Source of the DNA: Xanthomonas phaseoli pv. phaseoli
Lineage (GTDB): Bacteria; Pseudomonadota; Gammaproteobacteria; Xanthomonadales; Xanthomonadaceae
Direction of reading: 5' to 3'
Length of the DNA stretch: 64,000 nucleotides
Assembly (NCBI GenBank): GCA_022749655.1
Contig: CP094243.1
Location: 4,898,001 to 4,962,000, forward strand
The notes beneath the pieces are model-generated. The model made no database searches. It was not told the DNA's origin and saw nothing but the letters and a program-made list of their open reading frames with translations. A program made the translations under genes and the position numbers. Shown in pieces: positions 52,090 through 62,014 of the stretch; position 1 is the first letter of the stretch; each line of letters opens with the position of its first letter.

Positions 52090-52935
52090 ATGCAGCGTTT
52101 GCGTTGTTTTGCCGCGTTTGTTGCCATCGCCGTGCTGCTGAGCGCGTGCAAGCAAGCGCCTGCGCCTGCTGCGGCGCCGGTTGCCGCGGCACCTGCAGCG
52201 CCCAGCAATGGCCCCCATCAGAGCCGCACCGAGCGGCTGGATGGATTCTTGCGCATGCGCTACGGCGCCAAGGCCGCCCTGGCCGCGCAGTGGAGCGGCG
52301 AAGCCGACGGTTTCAAGGCCAACAGCGACGTCTGCGCCGAACAGCCGGTGGTGGTGGGCGACCAGGTGCAGCAACTGCTGGCGGTCTGCCACAACCTCAG
52401 CGATGCCGGCCACGGCACTCCGGGGCTCATCGATTTCTTCGTACTGCGCGGCGATGGCGACGGTTTCAAGGTCGTGGCCGAACGGCTCGCCGACGGCTAC
52501 GGCAGCGCGGGCCAGCCCGGCAGCGTGGACGTCCTGCGCCTGGGCAGCGATTTCTACGGCTTTGTCGTGCACAGTTTCTGGATGGGCCAGGGCCTGATCC
52601 TCGAATCACAGGATCTGGTCGTGCCCGGCCCCAAGGGCTTGGTCAATGCCGGCTCGCTGCGGGCGCACATCGACAACAGCGGCGCACTGGCCTGCGACGA
52701 CGACGCGCGCGAGCCGGACCAGACCCAGGCGCAATGTCTTGCCGACGCCTTCGACGTGGACTTCGCGCTGGAGGTGGACAACAGCGCGCCGCAGGCGCGC
52801 ACCTGGCCGCTGCACATCCACGAGCACGGCAGCGATTGCGGCGTTGCCCTGGACAAGACGCACGTCTTCGCGCTCGACACCAAGACCTGGACCTACCCGT
52901 TTCCCAACGCACTGCAGCGCGAAGGCTGCAGGTAG
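52090..52935 (+). CDS. Lipoprotein of unknown function between purH and purD
   Basis: 281 residues. The signal peptide ends in the lipobox LLSACKQAPAP, so Cys20 is the lipidated residue. An Ala/Pro linker follows. The mature part contains the paired blocks RMRYGAKAALAAQWSGEADG and FYGFVVHSFWMGQGLILESQ, and several Cys residues (DVCAEQP, AVCHNLSD, ALACDDD, SDCGVALD) that could form disulfides. No family is recognised. It starts 24 bp after the purH stop and ends 32 bp before purD. Confidence 0.85.
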   Translation: MQRLRCFAAFVAIAVLLSACKQAPAPAAAPVAAAPAAPSNGPHQSRTERLDGFLRMRYGAKAALAAQWSGEADGFKANSDVCAEQPVVVGDQVQQLLAVCHNLSDAGHGTPGLIDFFVLRGDGDGFKVVAERLADGYGSAGQPGSVDVLRLGSDFYGFVVHSFWMGQGLILESQDLVVPGPKGLVNAGSLRAHIDNSGALACDDDAREPDQTQAQCLADAFDVDFALEVDNSAPQARTWPLHIHEHGSDCGVALDKTHVFALDTKTWTYPFPNALQREGCR

Positions 52936-52967
52936 CGCCCCTTCCCCCGTACTAGCGAGCAACTGCC

Positions 52968-54263
52968 TTGAAAATCCTCGTCATCGGCTCCGGCGGCCGT
53001 GAACACGCCCTGGCCTGGAAGATCGCCCAATCCGCACGTGTGAGCGAGGTACTGGTGGCACCCGGCAACGCCGGCACCGCCAACGAAGCCAAATGCCGCA
53101 ATGTCGCGATCAAGGTCGACGACCTGGACGGGCTGCTCGCCCTGGCGCAGCGCGAAGCCGTCGCGCTCACCGTGGTCGGCCCGGAAGTGCCGCTGGTGCT
53201 GGGCGTGGTCGACCGCTTCCATGCCGCCGGCTTGCGCATCTTCGGGCCCACCGCCAAGGCCGCGCAGTTGGAAGGCAGCAAGGCCTTCGCCAAGGATTTC
53301 CTGGCCCGCCATGGCATCCCCACCGCGTATTACGCCGTGCACACCGACGTGGACGCCGCGCTGGCGTATGTGCGCGAGAAAGGCGCGCCGATCGTGGTCA
53401 AGGCCGATGGCCTGGCTGCCGGCAAGGGCGTGATCGTGGCGATGACCTTGGCCGAGGCCGAAGAGGCGGTGCGCGACATGCTCTCGGGCAATGCGTTCGG
53501 CGATGCCGGCGCACGCGTGGTCATCGAGGAATTCCTCGATGGCGAAGAAGCCAGCTTCATCTCGATGGTCGATGGCAAACATGCCCTGCCGATGGCGACC
53601 AGCCAGGACCACAAACGCGTCGGCGACGGCGACACCGGCCCCAATACCGGCGGCATGGGCGCCTACTCGCCGGCCCCGGTGGTCACGCCCGAGGTGCATG
53701 CGCGGGTGATGCGCGAGGTGGTCGAGCCGACCGTGCAGGGCATGATCGCCGACGGCGTGCCGTTCACCGGCTTCCTGTATGCCGGGCTGATGATCGATGC
53801 GCACGGCGCGCCGAAGGTGATCGAATTCAACGTGCGCTTCGGCGACCCGGAAACCCAGCCGGTGATGCTGCGCCTGCAGTCGGATCTGGTCGATCTGCTC
53901 GACGCGGCCATCGACGGCAAGCTCGATGGCGCGCACGCGCAGTGGGACCCGCGCCCGTCGCTGGGCGTGGTCATCGCCGCCAAGCCTTACCCGGACACCC
54001 CGGTCACCGGGGAGGTCATCACCGGGCTGGACGCAGTGCCGGCCAGCGCCAAGGTTTTCCACGCCGGCACTGCGCTGAATGCCGCCGGCGAGGTGATCAG
54101 CGCCGGTGGCCGCGTGCTGTGCGTTGCGGCGCTGGGCGACAGCGTGCGGGACGCCCAGCGCAACGCCTATGCCGGCCTCGAGCCGATCCACTGGCCCAAT
54201 GCCTTCCAGCGCAGCGACATCGGCTGGCGGGCCATCGCCCGCGAGCGGCAGGCGCAGGGCTGA
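52968..54263 (+). CDS. purD: Phosphoribosylamine-glycine ligase
   Basis: A 431-residue ATP-grasp enzyme that makes glycinamide ribonucleotide in purine synthesis. It begins with TTG at 52968 (MKILVIGSGGREHALAWKIA). Family signatures include GPEVPLVLGVVDRF, VKADGLAAGKGVIVAMT, DHKRVGDGDTGPNTGGMGAY and FNVRFGDPETQPVM. It lies downstream of purH, separated only by the lipoprotein gene. A weak start codon and no clear ribosome site suggest modest translation or coupling. Confidence 0.98.
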   Translation: MKILVIGSGGREHALAWKIAQSARVSEVLVAPGNAGTANEAKCRNVAIKVDDLDGLLALAQREAVALTVVGPEVPLVLGVVDRFHAAGLRIFGPTAKAAQLEGSKAFAKDFLARHGIPTAYYAVHTDVDAALAYVREKGAPIVVKADGLAAGKGVIVAMTLAEAEEAVRDMLSGNAFGDAGARVVIEEFLDGEEASFISMVDGKHALPMATSQDHKRVGDGDTGPNTGGMGAYSPAPVVTPEVHARVMREVVEPTVQGMIADGVPFTGFLYAGLMIDAHGAPKVIEFNVRFGDPETQPVMLRLQSDLVDLLDAAIDGKLDGAHAQWDPRPSLGVVIAAKPYPDTPVTGEVITGLDAVPASAKVFHAGTALNAAGEVISAGGRVLCVAALGDSVRDAQRNAYAGLEPIHWPNAFQRSDIGWRAIARERQAQG

Positions 54264-54617
54264 ACCGTGTCCTTCCCCGCCGGCGGGGGAAGCTGCCCGA
54301 AGGGCGGAGGGGGCAAGCTCGAACATCCCCTGGTATCGGCAGAACAGCGCAACAGCTTGCTGGTACTCACCGACAAGGCGCTGTTCAAGCGCGCAGCCAA
54401 AGGTTGCAAGGTCGCCAAGCGCGAACGACGCCCGTGCAGCTGGGCGGATGCGCAGTTCGCATGGCTGCGCGCGGCGCCTGCAGCGGGGTTGCGGCGCAAT
54501 CGTGCACTCCGCTCCAGTCCGCGCAGCTGCCGGCTACTGACAAAGAACTAGCCGCCGTCCACACCGGCAGCGCGTAGCTGCGGCAATAATGCCCGGGCTC
54601 CCCGCCTTGTAGAGACC
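54264..54617. other. Intergenic region with a short inverted repeat
   Basis: CTTCCCC and GGGGAAG with a 7-base loop occur at 54272-54292, just after purD, without a T tract. A short open frame runs through the region but has no motif. The rest holds nothing recognisable. Confidence 0.45.
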
Positions 54618-56831
54618 GTGGCCACTCCCTCCTTCGAAACCCGCTTAAGCCGTTTGTGGGCTCATGAAAAGGCCAGCTATGGCCTGCGTGTGTTCATCGC
54701 GTTGGCGGTGGCGATGGGCGTGTGCTGGCACTGGCAACAGCTCACTGCGGTGCCGGCGCTGTTTCTGGGCGCCATTGCCAGCGCCATTGCCGAAACCGAC
54801 GACAACTGGCTGGGCCGCATCAAATCGGTGCTGCTCTCGCTGCTGTGTTTCGCCGCCGCCGCAGCCGCCGTGGTGGTGCTGTTTCCGTACCCATTACCGT
54901 TCGTGCTGGGCATGGCGTTGGCCACGTTCTCGCTGACCCTGCTCGGTGCGCTGGGAGAGCGCTATGCCTCGATCGCGCAGGCCACGGTGGCCTTGTCGAT
55001 CTACGCCATGATCGGCATGGACCAGCATGGCAGCCACGATCCGCTGATCGCCTGGCACGGCGCGGCGCTGCTGCTGATCGGTGCCACCTGGTACGGCGTG
55101 CTGTCGATCCTGTGGACCATCCTGTTCGCCAATCGCCCAGTGCGCGAGCGGCTGTCGCGGCTGTTTTTCGAGTTGGGCCGCTACCTCAAGCTCAAGGCCG
55201 ATCTGTTCGAACCGGTGCGCCAGAGCGACCTGCATGCACGCCGGCTGGCGCTGGCCGAGCAGAACGCCAAGGTGGTTGGCGCGCTCAATGCGGCCAAGAC
55301 CGCCATCATGAGCCGCTTCGGCCGCTCCGGGCGGCCGGGCGTGCAATCGGGCCTGTATTTCCGCCTGTATTACATGGCCCAGGACTTCCATGAGCGCGCC
55401 AGCTCCTCGCACTATCCCTACGAAGCGCTGACCGACGCGTTCTTCCACAGCGACGTGCTGTATCGCTGCCAGCGCCTGCTCGCCCTGCAAGGCAAGGCGT
55501 GCGCAGCGTTGGGCGAGGCGATTCGCCTGCGCCATCCGTTCGATTACGGCGACAGCAGCCGCCTGGCCACCGAAGACTTGCGCCAATCGCTGGACTATCT
55601 GCACGCGCGCGCCGACCCCGCACTGGCCCGCCTGCTCGGCGCGCTGGAACTGCTGGTGACCAACCTGCAGAGCATCGAACGCAGGTTGTCGGAAGCGGCG
55701 CAATCCGATTCCACCAGCGACAACCTCGACACCCGGCTGCGCGATTCCTCGCCGCATACCTTGCGCGAAATGGGTGCGCGGCTGGTGCAGCAACTCACGC
55801 CCGGCTCGGTGCTGTTCCGCCACGGCCTGCGCATGGCCATCGCGCTGTTGGTGGGCTACGCCATCATGCAATCCATCCATGCCGACAACGGCTACTGGAT
55901 CCTGCTCACCACCGCATTCGTCTGCCGGCCCAACTACGGCGCCACGCGCTTGCGGCTGGTGCAGCGCATTGCCGGCACCTTGATCGGCCTGGTCGCCACC
56001 TGGGCGCTGATGCAGCTGTTCCCCGGCACCGAAGTGCAACTGTTGCTGGCGCTGGCCGGCGCGCTGGTGTTCTTCATCACCCGCACCGATCGCTACATGC
56101 TGGCCACCGCCGGCATCACGGTGATGGCGCTGTTCTGCTTCAACCTGCTGGGCGATGGCTTCGTGCTGATCTGGCCGCGCCTGATCGACACCCTGATCGG
56201 CTGCGCGATTGCCGCGGCCGCCTCGTTCCTGATCCTGCCGGACTGGCAGGGCCGCCGGCTGAACCAGGCGATGGCCACGGTGCTGGCCAGCTGCGCGCGA
56301 TATCTGGCCCAGGTGCTGGAGCAGTACGCCAGCGGTAAGCGCGACGACCTGCCCTACCGCATTGCGCGCCGCGACATGCATAACGCCGATGCCGCATTGT
56401 CGGTGGCGTTATCCAACATGCTGCGCGAACCCGGCCGCTATCGGCGCAATCTGGATGCGGGCTTTCGCTTCCTGGCGCTGTCCAACACCTTGCTCGGCTA
56501 TCTGTCGGCACTGGGTGCGCACCGCGCCGCGCTGGAGGGCGAACACGATGCCACCATCGCGCAGGCCGGCGAGTATCTGCAGCGCGCACTGAGCGAAATC
56601 GCCAGCGCCCTTGGCCAACGGGAACCGCTGCCGGCGCACGACGAAAGCGAAGAACTGGCCACCGCCGAGGCGCTGGAACATCATCCCGTGCAGTTACCGC
56701 CCAAGCAACGCCTGGTGCGCGACCAGCTGGCATTGACGCTGCGCCTGCTGCCCAAGTTGCGCGCTGCCGCGCTGGCAGTGACAACGGCACCGGCAGAGCG
56801 CGCGCCGCGTCTGGCGACTGCCAAGGCCTAA
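54618..56831 (+). CDS. yccS: FUSC/YccS-family inner-membrane protein
   Basis: 737 residues starting at the GTG 54618. Two sets of hydrophobic segments (GLRVFIALAVAMGVCWHWQQ near 25-45 and, in the second half, GLRMAIALLVGYAIMQSIHA near 400) flank a long cytoplasmic helical region. This is the YccS/FUSC layout related to aromatic-acid efflux components. The conserved block GYWILLTTAFVCRPNYGATR matches the fusaric-acid-resistance signature. The substrate is unknown and no membrane-fusion partner is adjacent. Confidence 0.88.
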   Translation: MATPSFETRLSRLWAHEKASYGLRVFIALAVAMGVCWHWQQLTAVPALFLGAIASAIAETDDNWLGRIKSVLLSLLCFAAAAAAVVVLFPYPLPFVLGMALATFSLTLLGALGERYASIAQATVALSIYAMIGMDQHGSHDPLIAWHGAALLLIGATWYGVLSILWTILFANRPVRERLSRLFFELGRYLKLKADLFEPVRQSDLHARRLALAEQNAKVVGALNAAKTAIMSRFGRSGRPGVQSGLYFRLYYMAQDFHERASSSHYPYEALTDAFFHSDVLYRCQRLLALQGKACAALGEAIRLRHPFDYGDSSRLATEDLRQSLDYLHARADPALARLLGALELLVTNLQSIERRLSEAAQSDSTSDNLDTRLRDSSPHTLREMGARLVQQLTPGSVLFRHGLRMAIALLVGYAIMQSIHADNGYWILLTTAFVCRPNYGATRLRLVQRIAGTLIGLVATWALMQLFPGTEVQLLLALAGALVFFITRTDRYMLATAGITVMALFCFNLLGDGFVLIWPRLIDTLIGCAIAAAASFLILPDWQGRRLNQAMATVLASCARYLAQVLEQYASGKRDDLPYRIARRDMHNADAALSVALSNMLREPGRYRRNLDAGFRFLALSNTLLGYLSALGAHRAALEGEHDATIAQAGEYLQRALSEIASALGQREPLPAHDESEELATAEALEHHPVQLPPKQRLVRDQLALTLRLLPKLRAAALAVTTAPAERAPRLATAKA

Positions 56832-57074
56832 GGCGTGTCATGTCCCTTGAGACGAGTGCGAAGCGTACTGTGGCGCGTCGAGACAAACGTGCGCTGCGGC
56901 CCAGGCTTGCCATGCAACGCGGTATCGGCGCGCCACAGGACGTCTGGCCGTCAGCGGCACGGAGTGGACGCCGCGCCGACCATGCAGCCTCGATACGGTA
57001 AGCGATGTCGAACATGGTGATGCCGCGCAATCGCCGGCTTCGTGCGTTCGCTGCGTTGTCGCCAGCGGTTGCGC

Positions 57075-58265
57075 TCACTTCCATTGCTTGCGCGCCACGC
57101 TCAGCCCCACCCAACCCAATGCCGCTGCAGCCAGGACCGCGCCGCCGATCACCACCCCCATCCACCCGGCCTGCGCATACGCCGCCGTGCCCAACGTCGA
57201 GCCCACCGCACCCCCGATGAAATAGCAGGTGATGTAGGCCGAGGTGATGCGATTGCGCGCCGCCGGGTTGCGCTGGTAGATCACGCTCTGGTTGGCGATA
57301 TGCACGCCCTGCACTGCGATATCCAGCAGCAGCACGCCGACGATCAGCAGTGCGATCGACTGCGGCGCAAACGCCAGCAAGCCCCACGACAGCAGCAACA
57401 TCGCCAGCCCGCCCCAGCTCACGCGGTCACCATGGCCGTGATCGGACCAATGCCCGGAGCGATTGGCCGCCAGTGCACCGGCCGCACCGATCAAGCCGAA
57501 CAAGCCAATCACTGCAGTGCCGTAGCCATAACTCGGCCCGGACAACAAAAACGCCAGCGTGGTCCAGAACATGCTGAAGCCGGCAAAGATCAGCCCGCCC
57601 AGCACCGCGCGCGAACGCAGCACCGCATCGTCGCGCAGCAGCGTCAGCACCGAGCCCACCAACTGCGGATACGCCAGTTGCGCATTGCCGGGATGGCGCG
57701 GCAGCCCGCGCCACAACAGCCCGGCGGTGAGCAACAACGCGACCGAGGCGATCCAGTACACCGTATGCCAGCCGCCAACGCCGGCCAGCACGCCGGCGGC
57801 GGTGCGCGCCAGCAGGATCCCCAGCAGCAACCCGCTCATCACCGTCCCGATCACCCGGCCACGCTCGTGAGGCGCCGCCAGCGTGGCGGCGAACGGCACC
57901 AGGATCTGCGCCGCCACCGAGCTGGCGCCGGTCACGATGGTACCCACCAACAACATCGCAAAGCTGTGCGAACTGGCGCTCACCAACAGCCCAAGCGCGC
58001 TCAGGACGAACAGGCCTACGATCAGGCCGCGTCGCTCCAGCCGGTCGCCCAGTGGCACCAGCAACAGCAGCCCCGCCGCGTAGGCCAGCTGCGCCGCCGT
58101 GACCACCGCACCGGCACTGCGCACCTGGATGCCGAACGCCTGCGCCAGCGTTTCCAGCAGCGGCTGGGCGTAGTAATTGCTCGCCACCGCCAACCCGGTG
58201 GCGGCCGCCATCAGCAGCACCAGGCGGCGGGGCAAGGGCGGGTGGGAGGTGGGCTCGGTCTGCAT
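57075..58265 (-). CDS. MFS transporter, divergent from a LysR regulator
   Basis: 396 residues with twelve predicted membrane helices. The ATG at 58265 begins MQTEPTSHPPLPRRLVLLM. MFS signatures include PLGDRLERRGLIVG between helices 2 and 3 and SYYAQPLLETLA-like SNYYAQPLLETLAQAFG in helix 1, typical of the YgaY/drug-exporter type. It ends ARKQWK. The divergent LysR gene, 97 bp away, is the probable regulator. The exported compound is unknown. Confidence 0.88.
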   Translation of the reverse strand: MQTEPTSHPPLPRRLVLLMAAATGLAVASNYYAQPLLETLAQAFGIQVRSAGAVVTAAQLAYAAGLLLLVPLGDRLERRGLIVGLFVLSALGLLVSASSHSFAMLLVGTIVTGASSVAAQILVPFAATLAAPHERGRVIGTVMSGLLLGILLARTAAGVLAGVGGWHTVYWIASVALLLTAGLLWRGLPRHPGNAQLAYPQLVGSVLTLLRDDAVLRSRAVLGGLIFAGFSMFWTTLAFLLSGPSYGYGTAVIGLFGLIGAAGALAANRSGHWSDHGHGDRVSWGGLAMLLLSWGLLAFAPQSIALLIVGVLLLDIAVQGVHIANQSVIYQRNPAARNRITSAYITCYFIGGAVGSTLGTAAYAQAGWMGVVIGGAVLAAAALGWVGLSVARKQWK

Positions 58266-58362
58266 GGCGGCTGCCTGGTCAAGGAATGCGCACAGTGTGG
58301 GCAGCCGGCAGGCATCTTTCCAATGTATTGTTTTCACCATTGCCATCGTGTTTCGAGATTGC

Positions 58363-59222
58363 ATGCTGACCTTGCGCCAATTGGAATTTGCCGTGGCCGT
58401 GGCCGACGAAGGCGGCTTCACCGCTGCTGCGCGCCGCTGCAACACCGTGCAATCGGCGCTCAGTCACCAGGTCGCCAAGATCGAAGAGACCTTCGGCGCA
58501 CGCCTGTTCGAACGCGGCACCCGCCAGGTGCGGCCCACCGCCGCCGGCGAGGTGTTCCTGCACAACGCCCGCCAGACCCTGCGCGCCGCCGAGCGCCTGC
58601 ACGAGGAAATGGCGCAGGCCCTGGGCACCGTGCGTGGGCGGCTGGCGTTGCTGCATCAGTTCCGCAGCGCGCATGCGCGGGTGGACGTGCATCTGCGCAC
58701 CGCCATGAGCGAGGCCTTGCTGCACGATCTGGGCGAAGGCTTACTGGATGTCGCCCTGGTCGGTGTCGGCCCGCAGCTTGCGGTGCCGGCGCAGCGCCTG
58801 CTGCTGCATGAAGAGGCGCTGGCCTTGATCGTGGCGCCCGGCCACCGCTTTGCCGCGCGCAAGCGGGTGGCGCTGGCCGAGCTGGATGACGAACCGATGG
58901 CCGGGCTGGTTCCCGGTGCCGGCGTGCGCGGCATCATCGATGCTGCGTTTGCGCAGGGGGCCTGCGGCAACGCCAGCAGTACGAAGTCACCCATGCCGAT
59001 CTGGTGCGCGAACTGGTCGCTGCCAACCTGGGCGTGGGCATCGTCCCGCAGACCATGGCCGAGGCCATGCGCGGCGTGGTCACGGTGGCCTTGAAGGAGC
59101 GCTACCGCTTTCTGACCTACGCGGTGTGGCGGCCCGACCCCAGCCCGGCCGCACGCGCCTTCGTGGCCTTGCTGCGCGCCCAGCTCGCGCAACGCAGGCC
59201 ACCAGCACGTAGAAGCCGCTGA
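58363..59222 (+). CDS. LysR-family transcriptional regulator, frameshifted
   Basis: The ATG at 58363 begins MLTLRQLEFAVAVADEGGFT. The helix-turn-helix is RRCNTVQSALSHQVAKIEET. The ligand-binding domain follows (GTVRGRLALLHQFRSAHARV onwards). One G is missing from the G5 run 58956-58960; restoring it joins AAFAQGG to LRQRQQYEVTHADLVREL, and the frame ends at 59222 with 286 residues. It likely binds the 97-bp divergent region shared with the MFS gene, in response to an unknown inducer. Confidence 0.88.
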
Positions 59223-59290
59223 GCGCAGCCGCCATCCACCAGCACGCCATGGAAGCCTGCTAGGCTGCGCGCGTTCGCAAAGGAAACTGC

Positions 59291-61213
59291 ATGTCCGGTC
59301 ACAGTCAGTTCGCCCTGCTCAGGCAGCGCCGCTTCTTGCCGTTCTTCGCTGTCCAGGCGCTGGGCGCGTTCAACGACAACGTCTATCGGCAGGCCATCAT
59401 CGGCCTGCTGTTCTATCTCGGCATCGATGCCGCCCAGCGCACGCTGTATACGAACCTGGCGCCGGCCTTGTTCATCCTGCCGTACTTCCTGTTCTCCGCG
59501 CTGGCCGGGCAGATCGCCGAGAAGCTGGAAAAGCAGAAGCTCATCGTGATCACCACCACGATGGAGATCGCCATCATGTCGCTGGCGGCGGTGGGCTTCA
59601 TCACCGAGAACATGGTGATCCTGCTGGTTGCGCTGTTCTGCACCGGCCTGCAGTCCACGCTGTTCGGGCCAGTGAAATATTCGATCCTGCCCTCGGTGCT
59701 GAAGCCGGAAGAACTCACCGGCGGCAACGGCCTGGTCGAAATGGGGACATCGATTTCGATCCTGTGCGGCATGATCTTCGGCGGGCTGATCTTCCAGATC
59801 GCCGGCAGTCATGGGCCGGAGGCTGCGGCCACTGCGGTGATTGCGATTGCGGTGACCGGCAACCTGGTGGCGCGGCTGGTACCGCGCGTGGATGCCGGCG
59901 CGCCCAAGTTGAAGATCAACTGGAATCCCATTCCCGAATCGCGCGCCATCATGCGCCTGACCCGACGCACGCTGGCGGTGCGCAACTCGGTACTGGGCGT
60001 GTCGTGGTTCTGGTTCATCGGCACCGTGCTGACCGCGCAGCTGCCCACCTATGCGCAGCTCAACCTGGGCGGCCAGCAGGACCTGTATGTGTTCGCGCTG
60101 GCGCTGTTTTCGATCGGCACCGGCGTCGGCTCGTTGCTGTGCGAACGGCTGTCCGGGCGTACCGTGGAGATCGGCCTGGTGCCGCTGGGCGCATTCGGCA
60201 TCAGCGCCTTCCTGCTGGACTTGTACTTCGCCCGGCCTGGCGCGGCGCCGGTCGCCGGCCTGTCGATTGGCCAGTTCGTGCAGCAGCCCGGCAGCGTGCG
60301 GCTGATCATCGACCTGGTCGGCATCGGCCTGTTCACCGGCCTGTTCGTGGTGCCGTTGTTTGCGCTGATCCAGAGCCGCACACCCAAGGCCGAGCTGTCG
60401 CGCGTGATCGCCGGGCTCAATATCCAGAACTCGTTGTTCATCGTGGCCGCGGCGGTGATCGGCATCGCGCTGCAGCTGCCGCAGGTGGTGCTGTTCGGGG
60501 TGCGGATTCCGCTGCCGGGCCTGAGCATTCCGCAGGTGTTCCTGGCACTGGCGATTGCCAACACGCTGGTAGCGTTGTGGATCTTCACCCTGGTGCCCGA
60601 GTTCCTGATGCGCTTCCTCAGCTGGGTGCTGGTGAGCGTGTTGTACCGCCTGCGCGCGCGCGACATCGACGCGCACGTGCCCGACGAGGGCGCCGCCCTG
60701 CTGGTATGCAACCACGTCAGCTACATGGACGCGCTGATCCTCTCGGCGGTGATTCCGCGCCCGGTGCGCTTTGTCATGTACTACAAGATCTTCCGCATCC
60801 CGGTGATGCGCTGGATCTTCCGCACAGCCAAGGCCATTCCGATCGCCGGCGCGCGCGAAGACCCCGCATTGATGCAGCAGGCATTCGATCGCATCGATGC
60901 CGCACTGGCCGATGGCGAGCTGGTGTGCATCTTCCCCGAGGGCGCATTGACCAAGGATGGCGAAATTGCACCCTTCAAATCCGGCGTGGAAAAGATTCTG
61001 CAGCGCCGCAACGTGCCGGTCATTCCGATGGCGCTGCGCGGCATGTGGTCGAGCATGTGGAGCCGGCGCGACACGCGCCTGGGCCGCATGCGGGTGCCGC
61101 GGCGGATGCGCGCGCGGATCGAAGTGGTGGCAGGGGCAGCGGTTGCCGGCGATCAGGCCAGTGCCGCGCTGCTCGAACAACAGGTGCGCGCGCTGCGGCA
61201 GGATCAGCCCTGA
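59291..61213 (+). CDS. LplT-like lysophospholipid transporter fused to PlsC acyltransferase
   Basis: 640 residues. The first 420 form an MFS-type flippase of the LplT kind (AVQALGAFNDNVYRQAIIGL, GPVKYSILPSVLKPEELTG). The last 190 form an acyltransferase with the catalytic CNHVSYMDALILS (H-x4-D) and FPEGALTKDGEIAPFKSGV. In E. coli LplT works with Aas, which has acyltransferase and acyl-ACP synthetase parts. Here the synthetase is missing and transporter and acyltransferase are fused. The protein would take up lysophospholipids and re-acylate them. The ATG at 59291 has AAAGGAAACTGC upstream. Confidence 0.93.
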   Translation: MSGHSQFALLRQRRFLPFFAVQALGAFNDNVYRQAIIGLLFYLGIDAAQRTLYTNLAPALFILPYFLFSALAGQIAEKLEKQKLIVITTTMEIAIMSLAAVGFITENMVILLVALFCTGLQSTLFGPVKYSILPSVLKPEELTGGNGLVEMGTSISILCGMIFGGLIFQIAGSHGPEAAATAVIAIAVTGNLVARLVPRVDAGAPKLKINWNPIPESRAIMRLTRRTLAVRNSVLGVSWFWFIGTVLTAQLPTYAQLNLGGQQDLYVFALALFSIGTGVGSLLCERLSGRTVEIGLVPLGAFGISAFLLDLYFARPGAAPVAGLSIGQFVQQPGSVRLIIDLVGIGLFTGLFVVPLFALIQSRTPKAELSRVIAGLNIQNSLFIVAAAVIGIALQLPQVVLFGVRIPLPGLSIPQVFLALAIANTLVALWIFTLVPEFLMRFLSWVLVSVLYRLRARDIDAHVPDEGAALLVCNHVSYMDALILSAVIPRPVRFVMYYKIFRIPVMRWIFRTAKAIPIAGAREDPALMQQAFDRIDAALADGELVCIFPEGALTKDGEIAPFKSGVEKILQRRNVPVIPMALRGMWSSMWSRRDTRLGRMRVPRRMRARIEVVAGAAVAGDQASAALLEQQVRALRQDQP

Positions 61214-61669
61214 GCCCAGCGGGTGCAGGCTTTGCGTCCATGGCGCGCCGCGAGTAGCCTGTGCGCCATTGCACGCTTTGCCGTCGCTGCCGCCAAGCGG
61301 ACGCGGCCGGCCGTACCGGGGGACGTCGTTGTGCTCAACATCATCGCGCCTGAGGCGTCTGCCGTGACCGGCGGGTGTCGCGCATTCCAGCGGCTGGCTG
61401 TGCCGGCAGCGATGGGCAGTTCGTCCGCTGCTCAGTCGTGGTGGAGCGCCAGTTCGCTGGCGCGAGCAAAGATCCGGCGTCGCGTCGCGCGACTGGCCGC
61501 TGCCGCGACCGACACGCGGGCCCCGGCTCACGCGCGCGCCACCCCTTGCACGCAGGCCATCCGGCCATCGTCAGCGCACACCGGGCGCATCACCGCCGCG
61601 CATGGCGCCCGATAATTCACCCCACTCACCCATCAGTTCGCTGTTGTTTACCACCCAAGGAGCTTCACC
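61214..61669. other. About 455-bp intergenic region, no supported gene
   Basis: Open frames here lack motifs and ribosome sites. The downstream gene has a clear AAGGAG at 61657-61662, so transcription may begin in this interval, but no promoter was assigned. Confidence 0.45.
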
Positions 61670-62014
61670 ATGAGTGCCATGCCACCGCCGATCCATCCCT
61701 CGTCCAGCGCAGCCCCCGGCCCGGTGCCGAATCACCTGATCTGGGCGATCGTTTCCACCGTGCTGGGCTTTTGCCTGTGCTGCCCGGCCCTGATCTCCGG
61801 CATCGTGGCGATCGTGTTTTCCAGCAAGGTCAACGGCCTGCTCAACCAGGGCGACATCGACGGCGCACGTCGCGCCTCCAACACCGCCAAGACCTGGTGC
61901 ATCGTGACCAGCGTGCTGGCCGCGATCGGCCTGCTGATCAACATCGGCATGGTGGCCACCGGCGGCATGCAGGGCTACATGGACTACATGCAGCAGTTGC
62001 AGCACATGCAGTAA
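61670..62014 (+). CDS. CD225/dispanin-family small membrane protein
   Basis: 114 residues. A Pro-rich N terminus (MSAMPPPIHPSSSAAPGPV) is followed by two membrane segments with the CD225 pattern: NHLIWAIVSTVLGFCLCCPA then GIVAIVFSSKVNGLLNQGDI, DGARRASNTAKTWCIVTSVL. The family places conserved Cys and Gly residues at the first segment. Its function in bacteria is not established. The stop overlaps the next start (TAATG), so it is made with the DUF2752 protein. Confidence 0.85.
   Translation: MSAMPPPIHPSSSAAPGPVPNHLIWAIVSTVLGFCLCCPALISGIVAIVFSSKVNGLLNQGDIDGARRASNTAKTWCIVTSVLAAIGLLINIGMVATGGMQGYMDYMQQLQHMQ

Noticed and set aside
59117..61531. Long (804-codon) antisense frame opposite the LplT-PlsC gene
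   Set aside because: It is His/Gln/Arg-rich without motifs, and the opposite strand has a perfect LplT-PlsC protein. It is the usual high-GC shadow.
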